NCBI GenBank assembly: GCA_039024435.1
Contig: JBCCQH010000058.1
Span: forward strand, 1-45,329
DNA length: 45,329 bases
DNA from: JBCCQH01 sp039024435
Lineage (GTDB): Bacteria > Bacteroidota > Bacteroidia > J057 > JADKCL01
Direction of reading: 5' to 3'
Shown here: positions 35,601-43,075 of the stretch, one piece after another
Position numbering within the stretch: position 1 is the stretch's first letter
How the letters are laid out: each line of letters opens with the position of its first letter
Translations under genes and position numbers: made by a program
Notes under the pieces: model-generated
Told to the model about the DNA's origin: nothing
The model's database searches: none
What the model saw: the letters and a program-made list of their open reading frames with translations, nothing else

Positions 35601-37683
35601 CACCTTGGGCAATATTACCGTCGAGAGCGAAGACATTATTTTCAACGAAAAAGACTTCCAGGCCAAAGGGGGGACCTTTGCCGTCTTTGACAAAAATGAT
35701 CCCAGCAAGCAAATCTACGTCGCCGAAAACGTCGAAGTCGAGTACGATGTCAGTTCCCACCACTCTACTTTCCAGGCAAATGAAATCGGCGTGGCGAATT
35801 CGCAGTTCCCGGTGCAGAATTACCGCACCTCGCTTTCGCGCGGAACCTACGACAAAGGCACCAACGACATTGTGCTGGAGAGTGTTTCGCCAAAGCTCAA
35901 CCGCAACTATTTCTACTCGACCGACAAACTCCAGGACAGCCTGGCCTTCTTCGCCAAGAGCGCCCACTATGACTTCGATCAACAGGAAATTGAGATTGAA
36001 GGCGTCCCTTACATCTACGTCGCCGACGCGAAAATCACGCCGGATACCGGCGAAGTCACGGTCAAACCGGATGGCTTTCTGCAGCGCCTCGAAGACGCGG
36101 TCATCGAAGCCAATCTCGAAACCAAGTTTCACCGGATGTATGAAGCAAATGTCGAGGTCATGTCCTCCAAGCGCTACAACGGCTCGGGCAAGTACGATTA
36201 CATCCCCATCGCCGGGCAGGATCAGTTCATCAACATGACCCAGATCAATGTCCAGGGCGATTCTCTCACTGTCGCACGCGGTACCATCAACGAGGAACAA
36301 AATTTCTACATCACCGACCGCATCTTCTTCAAGGGCCAAACCTTCCTGGAAGCGGACGAAAAATACATGCGCTTCAGCGGCGAGGTAAAAATTGATTCCG
36401 ACAACGAGGTCTTTGACCAGTGGTTCAAATACGAAGACGTTGTGAACCCGGACTCGGTCTTCGTAACGATCAAAAAAGAGGTTCTCGGCGATCTCGTAGT
36501 CGGCTTGCACTACATCCAGCGCAACCGGGTGTTTTACTCGACCTTCTTGCAGAAGAAAAAGGAGCGCAACCACGACGACGTAGCCTTGGTCGAAGGCGGC
36601 TTGACGGTGGATCGAAAGACAAATGAATTCCGCATCGGTCCCAAGCCCAAACTGACCGGGCTGGAATACCGCGGCAATACTTCGAGCCTGAACGACTCGC
36701 TGAATATCATCACCACGGCGGGCCGGCTCAACATCCCGTTTGAATGGGGCCGCAATACCATCGACGTTACGGTGGCCGGCACCTGGAAAGATGATATGGG
36801 CAACCGCGAGGTCAGCACCGAATTGGTGGGCGGCTTCAAGTTTGATTGTATCTCCAAAGATGCCTGGCAGAAGCTCGCCGACAAGGCCAAACTTATTACC
36901 GCCATCAACGAGGATATCGATTGGGAAAACTACGCCTTCCGCGAGGGCATGGCCGAATTGCTCGACCCCAACTACAAGCAGCCGGATAAGCTGATGAAGG
37001 AATTCCTCAAGGAAGTCGAGAATTCAGTCATCTACTCGGACATCAAGGTCGCGCGCAACCTGCCCTATTCCCTGGTGTTGTCGAACATTCGCCTGAAGTA
37101 CGATGAGGATTTCAAGGCTTTCTACCACACCGGCGAGGTCGGCATCATTGGCATCAATGGGGAGCCGATCAACAAGCAGGCAAGCAACAACTCGAAGATC
37201 GAGTACAACATCGGGCGCTACACCCCGGCCGGTGTCCGCCTGCCCGATACCTTGCGCATGTACCTGGAACTGGACGAACTCAACTGGGTATTCTTCGAGT
37301 ACGCGGATCAGGTCATGTACACGATTTCTTCCGATTTTGATGGGTACAATGCCCAGTTGCGCTCGGAACTGGAAAAGCGCAAAAAGAACGATGGTTACCG
37401 CTTCGAATTGCTCGATGAAGCCCGCAAAGATGACTTCCTCCAGAAATTTGTGAATCGCTACATCTGGCGGACGAACCGTCCGGCCCCGCGCCGCAACAAC
37501 GATGACGGCGGTGACGAAACCGGTGATGACACGGGAGATGATACGGGAGACGGCGGTGATGACACTAGCGATGACAACGGAGACATTACCCCTCCCGGCA
37601 TGGACGATGGCATGGATGACGACGATGGCAGCATCAACCCACCGGGTATGGATGACGGAATGGACGATGACGACGACGGCTGA
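32641..37683 (+). CDS. Giant exported beta-rich protein with acidic tracts
   Basis: The start at ATG 32641 opens a signal peptide (MKQRFLSFLFGMAFLLTAGLAYA); the frame upstream to 32551 only adds an unlikely leader. The 1680-residue product has a helical N-terminal part, an acidic Glu/Asp/Tyr insertion at about 331-407, and then a very long region of repeated beta-strand units of the kind FNGEITLDGSGLSSSGQ and FEGKLRITKEGLRGSGKL. These resemble stacked strands in OstA/AsmA-like lipid-transport proteins. The final 60 or so residues are Asp/Gly/Thr-rich with two PPGMDDGMDD units. I do not recognise a named family. Periplasmic or outer-membrane location is inferred. It follows prmA by 86 nt. Confidence 0.85.
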   Translation: MKQRFLSFLFGMAFLLTAGLAYAQPSKTLPDNPAEFMQEYITRIKKFTQKEVIEYLEDFQIRWNSGSFTGSEQEKFIAQTNIMLLKNYKLEPDILRFTRTVDAIKADTSFGRLEIDEFFAATDSCILLLDRRRTNSFFNFLQEFVATGAAFRTSNASWTFSQNNPRLQFSTYVNEETGKSASFPFFVFDNTDMTYQNPKDSTVIANTRGELNLMNRMFRGEGGRIDWAKMDLDPNEVYAELLDYGLNLNYSFVKIDTVVFHYTSLIDKPLRGKFEDINKGFNDINKANYPYFRSYDGGVVIENFIPNVRYEGGFSLRGIRKIGSAYFKEVDSEPEPEPEPDPIPDEDVVEDTYEDDFGYEYDESAYYLDEDDANEYVEDNWEEDELESESEDELSGGDFDEMEDFGFLDKELKLFKAQLTIFRNGEPAMNLRANEFVLDLKALNSRRTEVALYLNGTDSISHPSVDVIYNVDSSEVFLIKDVKDKFARQPFLTPYHNYYLYFDAIRWQTTTDLIEFTSIIDKENETSAIESKDFFKKQRWNQFKGVLKFNPIGAIYRYASLHPGETITPAAIVDEYKLPDQYEALKFALVDVEGSGFINYDETTEEIDTLPKLFDWARAARGRKDYDAIQVISQVEAGNNAELDLKDLQLQMEGVAFFSLSDSQFVRVLPNQRHVAIDSNRDMQFDGIVAAGKLNFYGRVTPDTVDMSGIPGKFRFQYDNYKILCDSLDSLRFILVREKNLNTVFSPLQKALRNTTIEGVTGAIYINKPNNKNGLEVLDEYPVFDSYTNSYVYWYKPNVRDGVYTKEKFFFSIDPFVLDSLESFNERALSFEGEFFSSEIFPRIRQKLAVMEDFTLGLQAITPDTGYAAYDGKGRFNGEITLDGSGLSSSGQMDFLHTVAKSDSFQHYFDTVKAVTNEFFMPGGKEGEAYYPEVKAGAVNYKWLTKKDEIELETAEGESPIVLFEGEGTFEGKLRITKEGLRGSGKLTLGNITVESEDIIFNEKDFQAKGGTFAVFDKNDPSKQIYVAENVEVEYDVSSHHSTFQANEIGVANSQFPVQNYRTSLSRGTYDKGTNDIVLESVSPKLNRNYFYSTDKLQDSLAFFAKSAHYDFDQQEIEIEGVPYIYVADAKITPDTGEVTVKPDGFLQRLEDAVIEANLETKFHRMYEANVEVMSSKRYNGSGKYDYIPIAGQDQFINMTQINVQGDSLTVARGTINEEQNFYITDRIFFKGQTFLEADEKYMRFSGEVKIDSDNEVFDQWFKYEDVVNPDSVFVTIKKEVLGDLVVGLHYIQRNRVFYSTFLQKKKERNHDDVALVEGGLTVDRKTNEFRIGPKPKLTGLEYRGNTSSLNDSLNIITTAGRLNIPFEWGRNTIDVTVAGTWKDDMGNREVSTELVGGFKFDCISKDAWQKLADKAKLITAINEDIDWENYAFREGMAELLDPNYKQPDKLMKEFLKEVENSVIYSDIKVARNLPYSLVLSNIRLKYDEDFKAFYHTGEVGIIGINGEPINKQASNNSKIEYNIGRYTPAGVRLPDTLRMYLELDELNWVFFEYADQVMYTISSDFDGYNAQLRSELEKRKKNDGYRFELLDEARKDDFLQKFVNRYIWRTNRPAPRRNNDDGGDETGDDTGDDTGDGGDDTSDDNGDITPPGMDDGMDDDDGSINPPGMDDGMDDDDDG

Positions 37684-37700
37684 TCGCCGTCATCGTCCAT
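37660..37700. repeat. Inverted repeat spanning the stop codon of the giant gene
   Basis: The 21-nt arm at 37660-37680, inside the Asp codons, is mirrored by GCCGTCATCGTCCAT at 37686-37700. The 3' arm is the exact complement of the 5' arm with 6 nt missing, and the TGA (37681-37683) sits in the loop. It could act as a terminator stem, though no T tract follows. Confidence 0.5.
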
Positions 37701-38089
37701 GCGGTCCTGTGGTCCCGGGCGGCGCGGAGTATACCCACTTTCACCCTCCCAAAAGCGCTCAAATTTAATAAAAATCGCTCCGCCAAAGGTCGCGACCGCA
37801 TCGGCGCATACGCTCCACAAAAAAGAAATCAATCTCACAATCCACTCATCCCCAATGCTTTCCTCACTCTCCCTAATGACAGAGCGCAAAACCAATTTTG
37901 CGTAGCCGGGCCGGAGTCAGTATCTTGAGTCACATTGAGTGATCCCACGTATCACCAGAGAAACGTCTGGCGGAGGTTCCCACCTCTTCTCCTTCCAAAC
38001 ATGTACAGTGGGCAATCACGGAAGACTCCCTTACCCGCTAAGGGAGAATACGTGGTTGTGTTTTGTTGGACAGACTTTTCTCAGAAACA
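37684..38089. other. Gene-free interval with two short perfect hairpins
   Basis: No credible gene is seen. Two hairpins stand out: CGCAAAA-CCAA-TTTTGCG (37885-37902) and CTCCCTTA-CCCGC-TAAGGGAG (38026-38046). The second lies 44 nt before the small membrane protein gene and could be a leader structure or the terminator of an unseen RNA. The inverted repeat at the left end belongs to the preceding gene. Confidence 0.5.
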
Positions 38090-38359
38090 ATGAAAAACGA
38101 TTCCGACGATATGGATTTGCGCAAAGCAATCCACCGTGCCGAAATGCAGGCGCAAAAAAGTGAACGGAAGATGCAAAAAATGCTGCTTCTGCACCGGATC
38201 ATCTTGGCTTATTTGTCGTTCAGTGCGGCGGTCACCTGTGCCCTTTTGGAGCAGTGGTACCCATTTGGTGGATTTTTGCTGGGATCGTTGGCTTTTGGCG
38301 GGGTGCTTAAAAATACCCTCTCGGTACTCAAATCCATCCGCAAATTTCCGAAACCGTGA
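38090..38359 (+). CDS. Small two-helix membrane protein
   Basis: The 89-residue product begins with a charged, probably helical head (about 1-33; RKAIHRAEMQAQKSERKMQK) followed by two hydrophobic helices (about 34-55 and 60-78) and a basic tail. No family is recognised. The ATG at 38090 is preferred to the upstream frame start at 38063 because the AAACA run just before it resembles the A-rich leaders typical of these bacteria. Its stop directly abuts the stop of the convergent fusion gene with no base between. Confidence 0.7.
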   Translation: MKNDSDDMDLRKAIHRAEMQAQKSERKMQKMLLLHRIILAYLSFSAAVTCALLEQWYPFGGFLLGSLAFGGVLKNTLSVLKSIRKFPKP

Positions 38360-40816
38360 TTACACGACTTCGAGTTTCCGGCCATTCAGCACCACCCGCT
38401 TACCTTGCAGATCGCCGTTCAGGTCTCCGATCACGGCACTCGGCTTCTTGAGTTCCCGAAGCAGTGTCGCCCCGTGCGACAAGCGTCCTCCCGTCCGACT
38501 CACCACCGCGCGGGCCTTTTGGTACTCCGCGTAGTGACCCGGCTCCAAAGCATCCACGACCAAAATGTCCTCACCCACTACGCCTTCCACTTTTCCGGGG
38601 TAAATGACAAAGCTGAATCCTTGCGCCGCCACTTCGCCGCCGTCCTGCCAGAAACTGCCCGCCCGCGTGCGCGTGCCTGGATGCCATTCCAGCCATTCCG
38701 AATCGCGCAAGGCGAGGTGCAAGCGGTGAAATAGCCGCATGTTGTTGTCGCGAAACCACTCTCGCACCTGAATGTAATGCCCCCGAATCCCCGGCGCCCC
38801 AATCCGGTGCAATCCCTGCGCCCAGACCGACCAGCGCGGCAGCTCCACCAGGGGCCAGGCCTCCGACGAGGTCCGCGGTGTCGCCGGATCGCTCTCGTAT
38901 TTCAAGCGGTGCGGCGCCCCTTCCGCCCCCAAGTCCTGATAAACCGTTTTTGGCGCGGGGAATACACGGCCCCCCGAACTCGAGATGGCCGCATTGATGA
39001 GCATGTTTTGCCGCACGATGAACAAGTAGTAGCGGGTAAACCACTGGGCCAGTGACGCATCCCGGGCCTTACCCCGTTGGCAGCACACAATCCCCTCAAA
39101 CTCGCGTTCAAACTGTTGCAATTGCGGATAAATGCGGGCGATGCTTTTTCGCGCCACGAATCCCATCCGCAGAAAACGGGGCAGATTGCTGAGAAATCTT
39201 CCCAAGCGAAACGGCATCGCTGGCACCGAACCCCCAATCTCCTCCGCGTACATCCGCGAAGGCAGACCCCAATCCTGAAAACGCGCCAGAAAAACATCAT
39301 TGTTGATGTAGGAAGCATCCTGGAATGGAACCGAAAACGGCTCGTTGTCGTTGAGCACGCGCGGATCCCACTTTGCGTAGACCCGGGGAATCGATTGCGA
39401 AGCACGTCGCTGGGCGTACTCCATGATCCGGCTTACCTGCTTGGGCAAGATTTCATCCAGATTGGCCGAGGTGAGGGACCGCCGCCAATCGTACGCCGTG
39501 ACCGGCCGCAACTGAAACAGGTGAAACTGCTGCCCGTCCCAAGCCCACTCGATGTCCGAAGGCGCGTAGTGGAAAGCTTGGATACTGCGCTGTAAGAAGC
39601 CAAAGAGCTTTTCCCAGGAAAACCCCGTTTCCGCCAAATCCGCGGGCAACTTCCTGGGTTGCTGCCATTCCCCCGGCATCCGCGAAACCACCGCCGCCAA
39701 AGGCTTTTCCCGCCCACTGATGAACGCTTCCAGGTGCCCGCGCACCAATTCCACTTCCGCCGCAAGGTGGCGCACAAACGCCACCCCAGAGATCACCGGC
39801 TCGACAAACTCCTGAACGACGACCTGCTCCAGCCCACCGGCGCGCAGCGCCGCTACCTTTTCCGGGACCTCCGCCGCCGGCACCCGCAGGAAACTGTCGT
39901 GCAATCCGGCCCGCGAAGCATCGATTTGGTCCTCATTGTAGCCGGAAGACCGCACCGCGTACTTCCGATCCCCCAGTTCCGGAAGCAGGTGCCCTGCCTC
40001 CTCTGCATTGTAGACCGTCCATTGGCGGGGGACCGGCAACTGGGCGAGGGCCGCCAATTCCAGGCGACCGGCCTTGGTGTGGGCGCGGAATCCGGGCGGC
40101 GGATCGTCCAGCCAGGCGGCAAATCCCGCCGGATCATCGATGTAGGGATAATGTTCCCAATCCTCCATCAGGGTCACGCCCAGGTCCGCCCGCGGCAAGA
40201 TACTGTCCCAAGCTGCCGCCTGCCCGATGCCCAGCACCGCATCGCCCCGTCCCCAGATCAGTTCGATGGGCGTCTCGATCCACTCAAACAGGTCCAGTGC
40301 CATATCTGGCTTCACAAAGCGAAAGTAGTGGGGAAACGCCCGGCATTTGCGGTACCCCTCCCCCATGCGAGCGTACTGGGCATCCGTCCAGGACCGCGAG
40401 GAAAATTTCTTCCGAAAAAGTTTCGGGTAACGACCGAGCAAAAAATGAATGATGGTGTGGATGGGCCGTTTCGACATCCACTTCACAAAGCGACGCTCCC
40501 ACAAAAAAGCTCCCACCGGAGCCAGGAGGTAAACCTTCGAAAAGTGACCCGGGTGCCGCACCAAAGCGTGCAAGACCACCAGGCCATTGATGCCCACCGC
40601 AAAGATCTCCGATTCTGGGCCGGTCATCTCCACCAAAGCATCCGCCAATTGCGCCAGGCTCTTGTAATTGGGGCTGGAATTGTCGCCGAAACCGGGCAGT
40701 TCCAGGGCAATCGGTTGCTTCTTGCGGAAATGGGGCAATGCATCGGCCCACCAGGCTTTGGTGCTGCCATTTCCGGAGAGGAGGTAGACGAGGGGGCGAT
40801 TTGCAGCCATGCCCAA
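38360..40816 (-). CDS. Alpha/beta-hydrolase-like domain fused to PEP-synthase-like ATP-grasp and phosphohistidine domains
   Basis: The 818-residue protein has three parts. Residues 1-235 resemble an alpha/beta-hydrolase: YLLSGNGSTKAWW, ELPGFGDN, then an elbow VGINGL, where the nucleophile position is N77 instead of Ser, with possible Asp192 (WGRGDAV) and His222 (WEHYPYID). Residues 240-440 form a PPDK-N/PEP-synthase-like ATP-grasp (KYAVRSSGYNEDQ, VVQEFVEPVISG, HLFQLRPVT). The C-terminus (about 735-818) is a PEP-utilisers swivelling domain with catalytic His781 in GGRLSHGA. Related dikinases include rifampin phosphotransferase and PEP synthase. The middle (about 440-735) is unassigned. Two starts, ATG 40816 and 40810, are possible. 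Confidence 0.85.
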   Translation of the reverse strand: MGMAANRPLVYLLSGNGSTKAWWADALPHFRKKQPIALELPGFGDNSSPNYKSLAQLADALVEMTGPESEIFAVGINGLVVLHALVRHPGHFSKVYLLAPVGAFLWERRFVKWMSKRPIHTIIHFLLGRYPKLFRKKFSSRSWTDAQYARMGEGYRKCRAFPHYFRFVKPDMALDLFEWIETPIELIWGRGDAVLGIGQAAAWDSILPRADLGVTLMEDWEHYPYIDDPAGFAAWLDDPPPGFRAHTKAGRLELAALAQLPVPRQWTVYNAEEAGHLLPELGDRKYAVRSSGYNEDQIDASRAGLHDSFLRVPAAEVPEKVAALRAGGLEQVVVQEFVEPVISGVAFVRHLAAEVELVRGHLEAFISGREKPLAAVVSRMPGEWQQPRKLPADLAETGFSWEKLFGFLQRSIQAFHYAPSDIEWAWDGQQFHLFQLRPVTAYDWRRSLTSANLDEILPKQVSRIMEYAQRRASQSIPRVYAKWDPRVLNDNEPFSVPFQDASYINNDVFLARFQDWGLPSRMYAEEIGGSVPAMPFRLGRFLSNLPRFLRMGFVARKSIARIYPQLQQFEREFEGIVCCQRGKARDASLAQWFTRYYLFIVRQNMLINAAISSSGGRVFPAPKTVYQDLGAEGAPHRLKYESDPATPRTSSEAWPLVELPRWSVWAQGLHRIGAPGIRGHYIQVREWFRDNNMRLFHRLHLALRDSEWLEWHPGTRTRAGSFWQDGGEVAAQGFSFVIYPGKVEGVVGEDILVVDALEPGHYAEYQKARAVVSRTGGRLSHGATLLRELKKPSAVIGDLNGDLQGKRVVLNGRKLEVV

Positions 40817-40871
40817 TTAACCGCCCGCCCGCCAATTGGTTCGTGCGGGACGTATCTTAATCGAGTTGGGC

Positions 40872-41651
40872 TCAGCCGGCATAGACCTTTCCCCGAATCA
40901 CCTGCACCAAAATCCCCAGGCCCAAGATTGTCATACCGCCAATCGCAGTGTAGAGGATCGCGGTGAGCGGCTCGGGGTCGACGGCACTGCGTTTAGCGTA
41001 AATCCCAAACAACGCCCACACGCCCACCAGCGGGAAAAAGATATCGCTGCGTTGAAAAGCCATCGTGAGCCCGATCAGGATTGCTACCACCATAACCGTC
41101 ACCGTCCAGGACACATCGGAGATCCCCAATCCGCCCCAACCGATGTCCACCAGCAGCGTCGTAACATTGGCGATGGTGGCCACCGTAATCCAGCCCAAGT
41201 AGATGCTGAAGGGAGCAAAAACCAGAAACTTTTCCGTCCCCGAGGCCGTTGCCAAGCCCACCGGCAAACGCTGGTAAATCATGATCAAACTGATTAAAAT
41301 CCCCAGCATGATCAGCAGAGAGAGTGGCACCTGCTGGTAATGCCAGGCCACAATCCAGCTCACATTGAACAGCGAAGAGATCAAAAACCAGGGCCCAACC
41401 CGCGACACAAAATTCCCGGGCGGCGGTGCGGCCGAAAAAGCGACTACCGCCTGATACACCACAAACACCCCTAACCAGAGGTAGATGATGCCCCAAATCG
41501 AAAAGGTGAATCCAGCGGGCACAAATTTATTGGGATAGAGGGCGGAGAGGTCGCCCGTGGTCATGCCATTGATGGGCAAAGCATTGGCCAGGGCATTTAT
41601 GAACAGGGTGCCGACGTAGGCGGCGATGTTCAGGATTGCGAGTGCTTTCAT
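40872..41651 (-). CDS. TspO/MBR-like tryptophan-rich membrane protein
   Basis: The 259-residue protein has about seven hydrophobic segments and a TspO-like signature, FVPAGFTFSIWGIIYLWL, with conserved aromatic residues in FNVSWIVAWHYQQ and FSIYLGWITVATIAN. Classical TspO has about 160 residues and five helices; this is longer, like the extended homologues in Bacteroidota. Members bind porphyrins and sterols; the ligand here is unknown. It lies 33 nt after recO and 55 nt before the fusion gene on the same strand. Confidence 0.85.
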   Translation of the reverse strand: MKALAILNIAAYVGTLFINALANALPINGMTTGDLSALYPNKFVPAGFTFSIWGIIYLWLGVFVVYQAVVAFSAAPPPGNFVSRVGPWFLISSLFNVSWIVAWHYQQVPLSLLIMLGILISLIMIYQRLPVGLATASGTEKFLVFAPFSIYLGWITVATIANVTTLLVDIGWGGLGISDVSWTVTVMVVAILIGLTMAFQRSDIFFPLVGVWALFGIYAKRSAVDPEPLTAILYTAIGGMTILGLGILVQVIRGKVYAG

Positions 41652-41684
41652 GGAACGTGCGTTGGCGGGGAAAGAGGGCTGGTA

Positions 41685-42398
41685 TCAGCGAAAAACTTCC
41701 TGCAGCACCTTCAGGCTTTCCGGAATCCGAAAACCCTCCACGTGCAGCAGATAATATTGCAACAAAGTATTGATCATTTCGTTTTTTTCCGCATTCCCAA
41801 AACGCAGATCCAAACTTGACTCCAGAGTGCTATCACACAAGCGGGCGATGAGCCGGTCCGTATCGCGGGTACCGGGCGAATGCTGCAGAATGCCGTCCCG
41901 CAAATTGAAATAGACCGGTTGGTGTTCGTTTTTGGCTTCATTGCGGGGAAAAAAGCCCAGGTAGCGTGTCAGATGCACCAGATAATGCAAAAACAGGTGG
42001 ATCAAGCGGCCCTCTTGCTGGTCCATCACCACCAAAACCCGCTGCAAAAACAAGAACAGCGGATCATTCGGCTCCTCTTCCTTGACCGCCTGGTGAAAAA
42101 TTTCGACCACGACCATGCCCAGGGTGATCCGTACCGGCTGCGTCTGCATCGTCCGGTAAAAGTAGCGGTTGCTGGTTTCGGTAATGAGTTGGAGGTCGCG
42201 GGTTTCTTTGTAATAGAACACAATGTCGATGATCGACATGGGCTGAAAGTAGCCGTATTTTTTCTTCGCCCGGGAGCTGCGGTAGCCTTTGATGAGGTAG
42301 TTTTGGCGACCGAAAGCGCGGGTGTACATGCTCGCAATCAAGCTGGAATCGCCAAATTTCCGGGCATTCAATACAATCGCTTCGGTCTTGCGGATCAT
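41685..42398 (-). CDS. recO: DNA repair protein RecO
   Basis: The 237-residue protein matches RecO of the RecFOR pathway, which anneals strands and helps to load RecA on gapped DNA. The N-terminal OB-fold is visible (MIRKTEAIVLNARKFGDSSLIASMYTRAFGR, seen as the start through GYRS), followed by a helical domain. No zinc-finger cysteines of the kind in some RecO proteins are seen; this is common in Bacteroidota. The ATG overlaps the stop of the preceding gene as ATGA, so translation is probably coupled. It is cytoplasmic. Confidence 0.92.
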   Translation of the reverse strand: MIRKTEAIVLNARKFGDSSLIASMYTRAFGRQNYLIKGYRSSRAKKKYGYFQPMSIIDIVFYYKETRDLQLITETSNRYFYRTMQTQPVRITLGMVVVEIFHQAVKEEEPNDPLFLFLQRVLVVMDQQEGRLIHLFLHYLVHLTRYLGFFPRNEAKNEHQPVYFNLRDGILQHSPGTRDTDRLIARLCDSTLESSLDLRFGNAEKNEMINTLLQYYLLHVEGFRIPESLKVLQEVFR

Positions 42399-42973
42399 GG
42401 GGTGCCCTTGGTCTGGGGAACCAGGTTTTTCGGCGCGGCCAGCACGACCGGCGCCAATTTCCGGGCCATTTCCAGCAATTCGGTCTCTTCGTCGTACAAG
42501 CGCAGCAGCCGTTCGACATCCCCGGATCCCCGGATTGTTTCTCGGGCGGAAGCCAAGGGCGAGAGCGAATTCCGCGGGAAAAGAACCACCTCACTCACCT
42601 CCAGGTGCTCCCGGATGGCCTGCAGAACCGGAGCGGGTGCCTGCACTTGGGGTCCTTCCGGAGTGCTCACGATAGGATTCAAGATGAACAAGCTGACCGT
42701 CGCAAAAGCCTTCTTCACCAGTTCCGCACGGAAGTGCAACTGACCGGCTTCCCGGCGCAAGAGCCCCCGTTGATCCCCGGAAAAAGCATTGTTGGTGATC
42801 ATGTCCTCACTCATGATGGCGGACAGCCGCTTGGTGACAAAGCGTGTATCCGCCATCGTCCCGAAGTGGTCGTGCAGCAGCAAACTCGGCTCTTGCAGCT
42901 TGTGGTGAAAGACCAGATCCTTGATAAAGGGTGTGTTCCGGAGGTTTTCCCGGGTGAGATACAATAATTTCAT
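42395..42973 (-). CDS. Conserved-looking protein of unknown function upstream of recO
   Basis: The 192-residue product starts at ATG 42973 (MKLLYLTRENLRNT); a TTG at 42997 would extend it but overlaps a promoter box. It contains the conserved-looking stretches LLLHDHFG and MITNNAFSGDQRGLL, and it ends in an acidic helical segment. There is a faint resemblance to amino-acid-kinase-type proteins, but I do not claim it. No signal peptide or membrane segment. Its stop and the recO start overlap by 4 nt (ATGA), which points to coupled translation. Confidence 0.75.
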   Translation of the reverse strand: MKLLYLTRENLRNTPFIKDLVFHHKLQEPSLLLHDHFGTMADTRFVTKRLSAIMSEDMITNNAFSGDQRGLLRREAGQLHFRAELVKKAFATVSLFILNPIVSTPEGPQVQAPAPVLQAIREHLEVSEVVLFPRNSLSPLASARETIRGSGDVERLLRLYDEETELLEMARKLAPVVLAAPKNLVPQTKGTP

Positions 42974-42994
42974 GCGGTCATCCTTACTCTTTGG

Positions 42995-43002
42995 CAAATA
43001 TA
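42995..43002 (-). promoter_or_regulatory. TAnnTTTG promoter box before the recO operon
   Basis: TATATTTG on the minus strand is an exact match to the Bacteroidota -7 element, 21 nt before ATG 42973. This is the usual leader length and marks the likely promoter of the unknown-protein/recO/tspO-like unit. Confidence 0.5.
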
Positions 43003-43075
43003 ACCGGTTTCGCGGCTGGGTGTTTGCCGAATGTTTCCGGGAAATGCTCCCCCTGGCGCGGTACAGCCACCGGAT

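Noticed and set aside
35344..36573. Minus-strand open frame of 409 codons inside the giant gene
   Set aside because: It is antisense to a region with strong coding character on the plus strand and has no recognisable domain.
39659..40966. Plus-strand open frame of 435 codons opposite the fusion gene
   Set aside because: It is a shadow; the minus-strand protein shows ATP-grasp and swivelling-domain motifs.
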